From Nitrospira sp. (GTDB lineage Bacteria > Nitrospirota > Nitrospiria > Nitrospirales > Nitrospiraceae): a stretch of DNA of 64,000 nucleotides. Shown here piece by piece: positions 1-7,150 of this stretch. A program made the translations under genes and the position numbers. Below the pieces are notes generated by a model that was given only the letters and a program-made list of their open reading frames with translations, had not been told where the DNA came from and searched no databases. The stretch lies in NCBI GenBank assembly GCA_022226955.1, contig CP092079.1, forward strand, positions 2,099,188 to 2,163,187, given 5' to 3'. Position 1 is the first letter of the stretch; every line of letters starts with the position of its first letter.

Positions 1-33
1 ACCAAGGCGGGCTTGCGGAGCGCAAAGCCATGA
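1..33 (+). CDS. IS3-family orfA, 3' end only (partial)
   Basis: The first 33 bases read TKAGLRSAKP-stop, matching the C-terminus of the complete orfA at 1327-1626 (TKVGLRSAKP). The stop overlaps the orfB start as ATGA, as in copy 2. The remainder lies outside the window. Confidence 0.75.
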   Translation, partial: TKAGLRSAKP

Positions 34-860
34 TCGATCGCACCCATCCACTGCCTGTACGGCGGCAATGCCAGCTGCTGAAACTGGCCCGCTCGACCGC
101 CTACTACCACCCGACGCCGGTATCAGAGACGGTGCTCGTACTGATGCGACGGATCGATGAGCTGCATCTGGCCCATCCGTTTGCCGGCGCCCGCATGCTG
201 CGCGATCTCTTGCGGCAAGAGGGCCAGACCATCGGGCGGCGGCATGTGGCCACCCTGATGCGCCGCATGGGTATTGAGGCCCTGTATCGGAAGCCGCACC
301 TCAGCCACCGGCATCCTGCCCACCGGGTCTATCCCTATCTCCTGCGCGACCTGGCGATCATCCGCCCCAATCACGTCTGGGCCGCCGATATTACCTACAT
401 CCCAATGGCGCGGGGCTTCGTGTATCTGTTCGCCGTGCTCGACTGGGCCAGTCGCCGGGTGTTGGCGTGGCGGTTGTCCAACACGCTGACGACCGATTTC
501 TGTCTCGAAGCGGTGCAGGACGCCGTGGGCCGCTATGGCCCACCGGAGATCTTCAATACGGATCAAGGGTGCCAGTTCACCAGCCAGGAGTTCACGGGGC
601 TCCTGAACAACCACGGCATCCAGATCAGCATGGACGGGAAAGGCTGTTGGCGGGACAACGTGTTCGTGGAACGACTGTGGAAAAGCATCAAATACGAGGA
701 GGTGTATCTGCATGCGTACGAGACCATCAGCGCCGCCCACCAGGGGTTAGAGCGCTACCTGACGTTCTACAACCAGACCAGGCCGCACCGAGTGCTTGAC
801 GGCCAGACGCCTGACCAGGTGTATTATGACCATCTGACGACACGGCGGACCGCCGCGTAA
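30..860 (+). CDS. IS3-family transposase orfB (DDE integrase), copy 1
   Basis: A 276-residue transposase catalytic subunit that cuts and joins the IS ends. The N-terminal part resembles the HTH_21 region of IS3 OrfB proteins. The rve/RNase H-fold core follows, with the DDE triad visible as Asp in ADITY, Asp in NTDQG and Glu in VERLWKS. A conserved YNQTRPH-type motif sits near the C-terminus. The start codon overlaps the orfA stop (ATGA), which suggests translational coupling or a frameshifted OrfAB fusion as in other IS3 elements. The frame is intact and the catalytic residues are present, so activity is plausible, but the left half of the element cannot be assessed here. Confidence 0.9.
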   Translation: MIDRTHPLPVRRQCQLLKLARSTAYYHPTPVSETVLVLMRRIDELHLAHPFAGARMLRDLLRQEGQTIGRRHVATLMRRMGIEALYRKPHLSHRHPAHRVYPYLLRDLAIIRPNHVWAADITYIPMARGFVYLFAVLDWASRRVLAWRLSNTLTTDFCLEAVQDAVGRYGPPEIFNTDQGCQFTSQEFTGLLNNHGIQISMDGKGCWRDNVFVERLWKSIKYEEVYLHAYETISAAHQGLERYLTFYNQTRPHRVLDGQTPDQVYYDHLTTRRTAA

Positions 861-930
861 TCAGCAACACGCCAGGCGCCACTTAAGGAAGGGATTACAC
901 TGTCCAACCAACCGGAGCCACCTCTGGCCG

Positions 931-1230
931 ACCATCCCTGCCGATGCCAGAAACAATCTTAATGAGTTCATTTTCAAACCCTTTCATTTCTTAGGAACGC
1001 CATGACCAAGCACGTGGAACGTTCAGAGAGGATAGATCCTGCATCAACAGACTGTGTCAGTGGGACGACACTGAATTTTGGCTATGGTGATATTCTGAGC
1101 GACCATTTTAAAGTTTTGTACATCACAGCCATTGACCATCCTCAACCAGAATCCGCGTCAGCACCATACTGATCAACTGGTGTGCTTTTTGTGGTTCAAG
1201 CGTTTAAACACTTTCACGAATACTAATAGA
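931..1230. other. Inter-IS spacer, no gene seen
   Basis: About 300 bp between the right end of IS copy 1 and the left end of copy 2. No open frame has a convincing start or family resemblance. It may be chromosomal DNA trapped between two independent insertions, or debris of an older element. Confidence 0.5.
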
Positions 1231-1264
1231 TCGGCAGAGAGGGCTCCGGAAATTCGGACAGTGT
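1231..1264 (+). repeat. IS left terminal inverted repeat (IRL)
   Basis: Contains GGCTCCGG (1242-1249), six unmatched bases, then GGACAGTGT (1256-1264). The reverse complement of the copy 1 right end has the same GGCTCCGG-N6-GGACAGTGT pattern, which identifies this as the matching terminus. Confidence 0.7.
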
Positions 1265-1326
1265 GCTAAGTGGTAGCCTGGCTTCACCGAAGCCACCAGC
1301 AGGTGGCGAACCAGAGGAGCGAGGCA

Positions 1327-1626
1327 ATGAAGAGAACACGACGGAATCACGGGGCCACGTTTAAGGCGCAAGTCGCCTTGGCGGCGGTCAAAGGCGACAA
1401 GACCCTTGCCGAACTAGCCGAGCAATTTGGCGTCCATCCCACCCAGATCACCGAATGGAAGCAGCAATTGCTGGCGCGAGCGGCGGACGTATTTGGCGGG
1501 ACCAAACCGACGGCGGACACGCCGGATCTCAAGACCCTTCACGCGAAGATCGGCCAACTGGCCCTGGAGAATGATTTTTTAGCCGGGGCGCTCACCAAGG
1601 TGGGCTTGCGGAGCGCAAAGCCATGA
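1327..1626 (+). CDS. IS3-family orfA (HTH protein), copy 2
   Basis: A 99-residue OrfA. The N-terminal half has the HTH of the transposase_8 type (FKAQVALAAVKGDKTLAELA, then FGVHPTQITEWKQQLL), which binds the IS terminal repeats. The C-terminal half is leucine-rich and probably coiled-coil (LHAKIGQLALENDFLAGAL), used for multimerisation in IS3 OrfA proteins. The ATG at 1327 is preferred because GAGGAGCGAGGCA lies directly upstream. The stop overlaps the orfB start as ATGA. Confidence 0.9.
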   Translation: MKRTRRNHGATFKAQVALAAVKGDKTLAELAEQFGVHPTQITEWKQQLLARAADVFGGTKPTADTPDLKTLHAKIGQLALENDFLAGALTKVGLRSAKP

Positions 1627-2453
1627 TCGATCGCACCCATCCACTGCCTGTGCGGCGGCAATGCCAGCTCCTGAAGCTGGCCCGGTCCACCGCGTACTAT
1701 CAGCCGACGCCGGTGTCAGGGGGAGAGCTGGCGCTGATGCGGCGGCTGGACGAACTCCACCTGCTTCATCCGTTTGCCGGTGCCCGCATGCTGCGCGATC
1801 TCTTGCGGCAAGAGGGCCAGGCCATTGGAAGGCGACATGTGGCGACCTTGATGCGACGCATGGGCCTTGAGGCCCTGTATCGCAAGCCGCGCACGAGCCA
1901 CCGGCATCCGGCCCACACCATCTATCCCTATCTCCTCAGGGATCTGACGATCAGTCGCCCCAATCACGTCTGGGCGGCGGATATCACCTACATTCCGATG
2001 GCGCGGGGCTTCGTATATCTGTTCGCCGTGCTCGACTGGGCCAGTCGTCGGGTGTTGGCGTGGCGGCTGTCCAACACGCTGACCACCGACTTCTGCCTGG
2101 AAGCAGTCCAGGACGCCGTGGTCCGCTATGGCCCACCGGAGATCTTCAATACGGATCAAGGGTGCCAGTTCACCAGCCAGGAGTTCACGGGGCTCCTGAA
2201 GCACCACGACATCCAGATCAGCATGGACGGGACAGGGTGTTGGCGGGACAACGTGTTCGTGGAACGACTGTGGAAAAGCATTAAATACGAGGAGGTCTAT
2301 CTGCACGCCTACGAGACCGTCGGCACCGCACACCAGGGCTTGGAGCGCTACCTGATATTCTACAATCAGCAGCGACCACACCGGGCGCTTGACGGCCAGA
2401 CGCCAGACCAGGTGTACTATGACAACCTGCCTGCACGGCTCACCGCCGCATAG
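1623..2453 (+). CDS. IS3-family transposase orfB (DDE integrase), copy 2
   Basis: A full-length 276-residue OrfB with the same organisation as copy 1. It has an HTH_21-type N-terminus, then the RNase H-like integrase core with Asp in ADITY, Asp in NTDQG and Glu in VERLWKS, and a conserved RPHRALDGQTPDQVYY tail. It overlaps orfA by four bases. All catalytic residues are present and both frames are intact, so this copy is potentially autonomous. Confidence 0.92.
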   Translation: MIDRTHPLPVRRQCQLLKLARSTAYYQPTPVSGGELALMRRLDELHLLHPFAGARMLRDLLRQEGQAIGRRHVATLMRRMGLEALYRKPRTSHRHPAHTIYPYLLRDLTISRPNHVWAADITYIPMARGFVYLFAVLDWASRRVLAWRLSNTLTTDFCLEAVQDAVVRYGPPEIFNTDQGCQFTSQEFTGLLKHHDIQISMDGTGCWRDNVFVERLWKSIKYEEVYLHAYETVGTAHQGLERYLIFYNQQRPHRALDGQTPDQVYYDNLPARLTAA

Positions 2454-2489
2454 GCAGAACACGCGAGGCACCACTTAAGAACGACCACA

Positions 2490-2522
2490 TGCTGTCCAAC
2501 CAACCGGGGCCACCTCTGGCCA
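2490..2522 (-). repeat. IS right terminal inverted repeat (IRR)
   Basis: The reverse complement reads TGGCCAGAGGTGG, then CCCCGG, a six-base block and GGACAG. It pairs imperfectly with IRL at 1231-1264 and nearly matches the right end of copy 1 at about 897-928. Confidence 0.7.
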
Positions 2523-3600
2523 AATCCAAGTCTGTCAGCTTAATGACAAACAACCAGCAGGATGCCTGAGTTGAGAAGCAGTAATGGATTCAGAAGCGCG
2601 AGATGCCTTCAGCAGCTCCAACTCAGTCGATTTTGGACCGGATCAAAATGAGCCTGGCAAACAAGAGAGTGGACAACCTGAAATGTAGTCGAATTCCACA
2701 AGGAATTTGGCCCGCGGATAGCGTGCAATGCCGGGTGGCAGGCCCTGGATGATGATTTAACCCATGATCTTGCCAACCGTCTAAACCGCGAGTTCCACCA
2801 TCGGTGGCGCGGTGGTTGCCGAGGTCGAGAATTTCGGAATAGTGCGGTTCACCGCACACACGCCATTCAGCGCATTCGTGTCTGACTAGATCCCCTCGAA
2901 AGTGGAGGAATGGAGCGGATTAGGCTGGGGCCGCCTGTGATCAACTGGGACTAATATCTGACGGCGCATCGTCTGCCGGCCAGCGCAGAAATGAGATCCA
3001 GCGTATCGGGCCTTATGAGCCAAGGCGGAATGTCGCCGCCGTCGATCAGCTTTGGGATCTAGTATGGAAGAAGATTAGAAAGCATGCGTGCGTCCGGTTA
3101 AGCCTTGTACCTCTAGTGACTTTTCTGTATGAAGATGATCTCCTTCATATGTCCAGAAAATCCGTTGAATCGGTCTCATTTTGGAGTTGGCAGGTGAGGT
3201 TTAGGCTGGAGTGGTCCGCCCCCAGGGGTTAGGCCACCAGGCCAGTTTAGTCACGCCAAGAATGAGATTTCACTGAAACCTAGGCCGCTGGAAGTTTTCT
3301 GAAGAAAAGAAGAAAGAGAATTAGTTTCCATATTTTTTGTTATGAATTTGGATCTCGCTGGATTGGCCGATTTGAAAAGTTTCCATATCTTCTATCTTTG
3401 CCAGGATGTATATCAACGTGATATCAATTGGTTAGAAAATTGAAAGTTTCTCTAAATTTTGTAATGCCACACGATCGAAAACCTAACGATCCAACATTTT
3501 TTAAAATCCACAGTTGTAATTTTTATACAACACCATCCAAATATATAGAGTGTAAATATATCAGTAGCTTGAATGATTATAGAAATGGCAAGAGTTTTGC
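2523..3600. other. Gene-free region between IS and lpxC
   Basis: About 1.1 kb without a convincing gene. The first 770 bp have moderate GC and short broken frames, which could be decayed mobile DNA; a 78-codon minus frame at 2623-2859 has no recognisable features. From about 3290 the DNA becomes strongly AT-rich, including TATAAA-like sequences close to lpxC, and probably holds the lpxC promoter. I could not fix a -35/-10 pair with confidence. Confidence 0.5.
3211..3237. repeat. Short imperfect inverted repeat
   Basis: GTGGTCC at the left pairs imperfectly with GGCCAC at the right around a CCCCCAGGGG centre. It may be the end of a decayed transposable element or a small hairpin. No neighbouring gene explains it. 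Confidence 0.35.
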
Positions 3601-3634
3601 TGTATAAAATTGTCACTTGAACTTGGAGGCTCTC

Positions 3635-4564
3635 GTGAGGAATCAGCAAACTCTAGCCGCTCCGATTACCTGCTCTGGCGTTGGGCTTCACTCGGGCCAG
3701 CCAACGACCATTACGCTCAGACCAGCGCCTGTAAATACAGGGGTCGTCTTCGTGAATCGGAACGGAAAGTCAGGAGCCTCTCTCCCTGCATCTATCGAAC
3801 ATTTGGTGCCGACCGAGCTATGCACTGCGATCAGCGGCAATGGCTTCCAGGTTAAGACGATTGAGCATGTGTTAGCTGCCCTGTCAGGACTTGGCGTCGA
3901 CAATGTTTACATCGACGTGACTGCCGGGGAAATCCCTGTTATGGACGGAAGCGCCGCACCGTTTGTTCGATTGATCCAATCCGTCGGATTGACGTCTCAA
4001 TCACGCCGTCAGCCCTATTTGAAAATTATGGCTCCCATCGAAGTATGCGACGGCCAAAAACGTGTGCGTATAGAGCCAGCTTCAACGCCAAAAATCACCT
4101 ATACCATTCACTACAATCATCCAATGATCAAGACACAAGTCTATACACATGACTGTTCCGCGGCTACCTTTGAGCACGATATTGCAGAAGCCCGCACATT
4201 CGGATTTTTGCATGAAGTACAAGCTCTGTGGGCGCGCGGTCTCGGGCAAGGCGGGAGTCTTGAAAATACCGTAGTTCTCTCAGAGAACGGAATCATGAAT
4301 GAATCCGGCCTTCGCTTCTCAAATGAATTCGTCCGCCACAAGGTCCTAGATCTTATTGGCGACTTCTCACTTCTTGGCATGCCTTTTATCGGCCACCTCA
4401 TCGCCGAACGGTCCGGCCATGCGCTCCATACCCGCCTTGTCGAGCAAATCTTGGAACAGCCTGAAAAATGGATTCTACTCAACACAGAGTCCACTTCCGC
4501 TGAATCCAGGAAGCCGGTTTCGATCAGCCGGTCGCAGCCAGCCGTCGCACTTCAGGCCTCGTAA
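3635..4564 (+). CDS. lpxC: UDP-3-O-acyl-N-acetylglucosamine deacetylase LpxC
   Basis: Catalyses the committed, zinc-dependent deacetylation step of lipid A synthesis in the cytoplasm. The protein is about 309 residues, the usual length. It has the family opening (ITCSGVGLHSG), the zinc ligand His in TIEHVLAAL, the MDGSAAPF motif, and the second ligand set in HKVLDLIGDFSLLG, followed by a catalytic His in RSGHALHT. I place the start at the GTG at 3635 because GGAGG lies five bases upstream; a TTG at 3617 in the same frame would add six residues and has no ribosome binding site. The gene stands alone here, not in a cell-division cluster. Confidence 0.95.
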   Translation: MRNQQTLAAPITCSGVGLHSGQPTTITLRPAPVNTGVVFVNRNGKSGASLPASIEHLVPTELCTAISGNGFQVKTIEHVLAALSGLGVDNVYIDVTAGEIPVMDGSAAPFVRLIQSVGLTSQSRRQPYLKIMAPIEVCDGQKRVRIEPASTPKITYTIHYNHPMIKTQVYTHDCSAATFEHDIAEARTFGFLHEVQALWARGLGQGGSLENTVVLSENGIMNESGLRFSNEFVRHKVLDLIGDFSLLGMPFIGHLIAERSGHALHTRLVEQILEQPEKWILLNTESTSAESRKPVSISRSQPAVALQAS

Positions 4565-4645
4565 CCACTCATTCATATTGAGATTAACTTCGCACGGGAC
4601 GGGGAGCAGGTTGCTGCGCCTTCACAAGGCACGATCATGAGTAAA

Positions 4646-4675
4646 CGCCGAGAGCGAGTGGCCTCACTCTCGGCG
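4646..4675 (-). terminator. Hairpin behind the minus-strand microORF
   Basis: CGCCGAGAG and CTCTCGGCG form a nine-base perfect stem around a short loop. It begins about 16 bases after the stop of the microORF on the minus strand and is followed there by only TTT, so it is a weak intrinsic terminator. It could also serve lpxC from the other side. Confidence 0.6.
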
Positions 4676-4691
4676 AGTCGTACTCGGCGGG

Positions 4692-4733
4692 CTACTTCTT
4701 CTTTTTCTTTGCTGCTGCTTTCTTCGTTGCCAA
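4692..4733 (-). CDS. Lysine-rich 13-residue microORF behind the HARE-HTH gene
   Basis: Reads MATKKAAAKKKKK-stop from a TTG at 4733. An in-frame GTG at 4742 would give MRLLATKKAAAKKKKK. The case for translation is the leader: GGAGAGGAGGTGAG, a nearly perfect anti-Shine-Dalgarno match, eight bases before the TTG. The ORF starts about 38 bases after the stop of the HARE-HTH gene on the same strand and is followed by a hairpin, so it looks like the last cistron of that transcript. The composition resembles the lysine/alanine tails of bacterial histone-H1-like proteins. The function is unknown. Peptides this short are easily missed or spurious. Confidence 0.5.
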   Translation of the reverse strand: MATKKAAAKKKKK

Positions 4734-4771
4734 GAGTCTCACCTCCTCTCCTTTTAAATGAATACGACAAC

Positions 4772-5284
4772 TTACACCGCTTGAACCAACACATCCTCAA
4801 GTGCTTCAAACGTATTCGGACCGACTTTCCTAAATCGCTTGTCCCGCTTCAGTGACGTCGCCACAGAAGTCAGCGGCGTTTTCCCTTTGATCTGCAACCC
4901 ACCTTCTGCAAGTCGTTGCAACAATTCCTTCGCATGCATGGGACGGTGGGACTCGCGTAAGATTTCATACGTCGCTTCGGGAACGCTCTTTCCGACGTAC
5001 TTGCTACGGCCTAAGAGAATTTCACGCGACTGATCCGTGACGTCCGTCACCGGAAGAGTCCGCACGCCCTTATTATCATCGGGAATAATTTGACTGGAGA
5101 GACTGGCAAGCTTCGCTTTATCCGCTTCTACTCGGTAAAGCGTCTCGGCAAGTTCGAGGTACTTCTTGATCGTTGCGATCTCATCATCCAGCCGACGTTT
5201 CTTTTTCTCAAGTTCTTGAAACCTATTCTTATAGGCGTGAATTCGCTGCCCAAGACCTACAAGAATATCAGTTAATTCGTCCAC
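4772..5284 (-). CDS. HARE-HTH domain protein with N-terminal coiled coil
   Basis: A 170-residue protein in two parts. Residues 1-65 are a charged heptad-like helix (NRFQELEKKKRRLDDEIA and on), probably a coiled coil. Residues about 95-165 form a winged-helix HARE-HTH domain (SVPEATYEILRES, MHAKELLQRLAEGG, SVATSLKRDKRFRKVGPNTF). That domain is also found in the RNA polymerase delta subunit RpoE of Firmicutes and in chromatin or restriction-associated proteins. This suggests a DNA- or polymerase-binding regulator that dimerises, but no target can be assigned. It is divergent from the suhB-like gene, and the lysine-rich microORF follows it. Confidence 0.75.
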   Translation of the reverse strand: MDELTDILVGLGQRIHAYKNRFQELEKKKRRLDDEIATIKKYLELAETLYRVEADKAKLASLSSQIIPDDNKGVRTLPVTDVTDQSREILLGRSKYVGKSVPEATYEILRESHRPMHAKELLQRLAEGGLQIKGKTPLTSVATSLKRDKRFRKVGPNTFEALEDVLVQAV

Positions 5285-5469
5285 GTCGCCCTCAATCCAA
5301 GCATGCTTGCTTTATAGCATTGCATGCAAGAATTGTCAATCGTCAACAGCATAATAAAATATTGCAGTAGTAACTTATATTCATTCGTAAAAATCATTCC
5401 GGCTATTTATGAATAAGGAGCTTGAATATAGCCAAACCGTCTCCATCTGGCCTTGTGCTATGATTCGCC

Positions 5470-6306
5470 ATGCTTGACTCATCTCTCCCCATTGAAATAC
5501 CTGTTTCCTTGCTCTTGGAAACTGCCATTCATGCCGCGAAACAAGCAGGTGCAGTTCTCTCGCATTACACACACACGGGTTTCCGAGTCGAAAACAAGAG
5601 TGCTCTTGATCTCGTCACAGAGGCAGATCATGCCGCCGAGCAATGCGTCATCGATACGATTCTTGCCAGCTATCCCGATCACGGATTTCTCGCAGAAGAA
5701 CGAGGACGAATTGGACAAATGCAGTCGCCCTATGTCTGGATTATTGACCCACTCGACGGCACCACAAATTTTGCCCATGGCTTTCCTACATATTGCGTAT
5801 CCATTGGCCTTGAATACAACAAGGAGTGTGTGCTTGGCGTTGTGTACGATCCTACTCGCGACGAACTATTCAGCGCCACACGCGGTGGCGGAGCGCGAAT
5901 CAATGATCGGCCAATTCATGTCTCTCAAACCGCACAACTAGATCGGGCCCTCTTGGTAACAGGCTTTGCTTACAACATTCGAGAAACCCCGAATAACAAT
6001 CTCGATCACTTTGCTCGCTTTGCGCTTCGAGTCCAGGGGCTTCGCCGCACAGGATCAGCAGCCCTCGATCTGTGTTATGTCGCAGCAGGGCGATTCGATG
6101 GATTTTGGGAAGTACAACTTAACCCGTGGGATATGGCAGCAGGGGTGACGATTCTTAGAGAAGCCGGAGGAAAAGTAACAAATTTTCGCGGGCGATCGCA
6201 CTCGCTCTACGAGCAGGAGTTGGTCGCAAGTAATGAGCGTCTCCACGATGCTATGATTTCGGTAATTCAGGAATCCTTAGACAGCCACGCTTCATCGCCC
6301 CGGTGA
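5470..6306 (+). CDS. Inositol monophosphatase family protein (SuhB-like)
   Basis: A 278-residue magnesium-dependent phosphatase of the IMPase/FIG superfamily. Visible motifs are KSALDLVTEAD, FLAEE with metal-binding Glu, the WIIDPLDGTTNF signature (motif A), GSAALDLCYVAAGRFDGFWE and PWDMAAG (motif B). All metal ligands appear present. In bacteria, relatives act on inositol-1-phosphate or other sugar phosphates, or as SuhB in rRNA antitermination; the sequence alone does not separate these. It is divergently arranged with the HARE-HTH gene. Confidence 0.88.
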   Translation: MLDSSLPIEIPVSLLLETAIHAAKQAGAVLSHYTHTGFRVENKSALDLVTEADHAAEQCVIDTILASYPDHGFLAEERGRIGQMQSPYVWIIDPLDGTTNFAHGFPTYCVSIGLEYNKECVLGVVYDPTRDELFSATRGGGARINDRPIHVSQTAQLDRALLVTGFAYNIRETPNNNLDHFARFALRVQGLRRTGSAALDLCYVAAGRFDGFWEVQLNPWDMAAGVTILREAGGKVTNFRGRSHSLYEQELVASNERLHDAMISVIQESLDSHASSPR

Positions 6307-6420
6307 AGCGACCTCCTTCTTCTTCACTCCGTCACCCTCCCCCAACAGGCCGGTCCCCCGTATACAGCAAGCCGATCCGTACGCTAAGATTGAGCAACCC
6401 ATTTGCTGGAGCATATCACC

Positions 6421-6705
6421 ATGGCAACATCAACGCCTCCCTCAGATCCAATGAACAGCCACCAGACAGGCGAGAACCCCAGCGACAAAGCCACCTGGGA
6501 CGTAGAGCTTCTGCGCGTCCTCGTGAGCCGACAAGGAACTCGGGTCGATGCGCAATGGGCGATCCATCCTCAATTGAAACAGGATCTGCTTCCGGAAGAG
6601 TGGAAAGAAGTGACCGACCTGATGGCCAAGGTCACCGATATTGTCGGCACTCGCTTCTCTGAAGTTCTACAGAATGTTGAGCCCGATCCTCCCGGTCATG
6701 CCTGA
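6421..6705 (+). CDS. Hypothetical protein, 94 residues
   Basis: I do not recognise the family. The protein has a polar, Pro/Ser/Thr-rich N-terminus (about 25 residues), then a mixed helical region (LLRVLVSRQGTRVDAQW, LKQDLLPEEWKEVTDLMAKV) and a short C-terminal tail. The ATG at 6421 is chosen because GGAG lies nine bases upstream; an in-frame TTG at 6403 is an alternative. It has no signal peptide, membrane segment or cysteine. It lies 70 bp before the AhpD-like gene on the same strand and may share its transcript. Confidence 0.6.
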   Translation: MATSTPPSDPMNSHQTGENPSDKATWDVELLRVLVSRQGTRVDAQWAIHPQLKQDLLPEEWKEVTDLMAKVTDIVGTRFSEVLQNVEPDPPGHA

Positions 6706-6775
6706 CCCTGAACAAGCACACCCAGCTTCCCGCATCGTTCATTCTCATTCCCCGTACAGCCAAAGGAGCTGAACT

Positions 6776-7108
6776 ATGGAATCGTATTATCACGCACACG
6801 ATTTGGGTAAATTCTCCGAGATGGGTAAGGGTAATAAGGATCTCTGGGACAAGTTCATGAGCTACTACAGCGCGGTATTCGCGGAGGGAGCCTTGACGGA
6901 GCGGGAGAAGGCGTTAATTGCCCTCGCCGTCGCACATGCCGTGCAATGCCCCTATTGCATCGATGCCTACACGCAAGCATCGCTTGAGAAGGGGTCGAAT
7001 ATTGAGGAAATGACCGAAGCGGTGCATGTCGCCTGCGCGATTAGGGGAGGCGCGTCGCTCGTGCACGGGGTCCAGATGCGGAATGTCGCCGAGAAGCTGT
7101 CGATGTAG
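6776..7108 (+). CDS. AhpD-like / carboxymuconolactone decarboxylase family protein (arsenosugar-type peroxidase-like)
   Basis: A 110-residue all-helical protein with the AhpD redox motif: Glu in FAEGALTEREKALIA, the CPYC pair, and His in EAVHVACAIRGG. It closely resembles the family annotated as arsenosugar biosynthesis-associated peroxidase-like proteins, which usually accompany the radical SAM enzyme ArsS. No arsS or arsM gene is visible nearby, so its partner is unknown. An AAAGGAG leader sits seven bases before the ATG. Confidence 0.8.
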   Translation: MESYYHAHDLGKFSEMGKGNKDLWDKFMSYYSAVFAEGALTEREKALIALAVAHAVQCPYCIDAYTQASLEKGSNIEEMTEAVHVACAIRGGASLVHGVQMRNVAEKLSM

Positions 7109-7150
7109 GGCGACCAGACGAGCCTTCTAGCGACCGGCAGCTAGGCAGGC

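Larger units (their letters stand above)
1..930 (+). mobile_element. IS3-family insertion sequence, copy 1 (left end outside window)
   Basis: The right part of an IS3-family element. It contains the last codons of orfA, a complete orfB, and a right end at about 897-928 that closely matches the right end of the second copy at 2490-2522. The left end and most of orfA lie beyond the window. The two orfB proteins differ at roughly 30 of 276 positions by eye, so this is a related isoform and not a recent duplicate of copy 2. Confidence 0.85.
1231..2522 (+). mobile_element. Complete IS3-family insertion sequence, copy 2
   Basis: A complete element of about 1.29 kb. Its ends are imperfect inverted repeats: the left end begins TCGGCAGAG at 1231, and the complement of the right end begins TGGCCAGAG at 2522. 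The best inner match between the ends is GG(C/T)-rich sequence followed by a six-base mismatch block and GGACAG. It carries orfA (1327-1626) and orfB (1623-2453), both open. I could not identify a clear target-site duplication. Confidence 0.85.

Noticed and set aside
1618-1630. Programmed -1 frameshift between orfA and orfB
   Set aside because: The junction is an ATGA overlap without an obvious slippery A6G-type heptamer, so coupling by reinitiation is as likely.
2623-2859. Minus-strand 78-codon frame in the gene-free region
   Set aside because: No ribosome binding site, no domain, and surrounding frames are broken.
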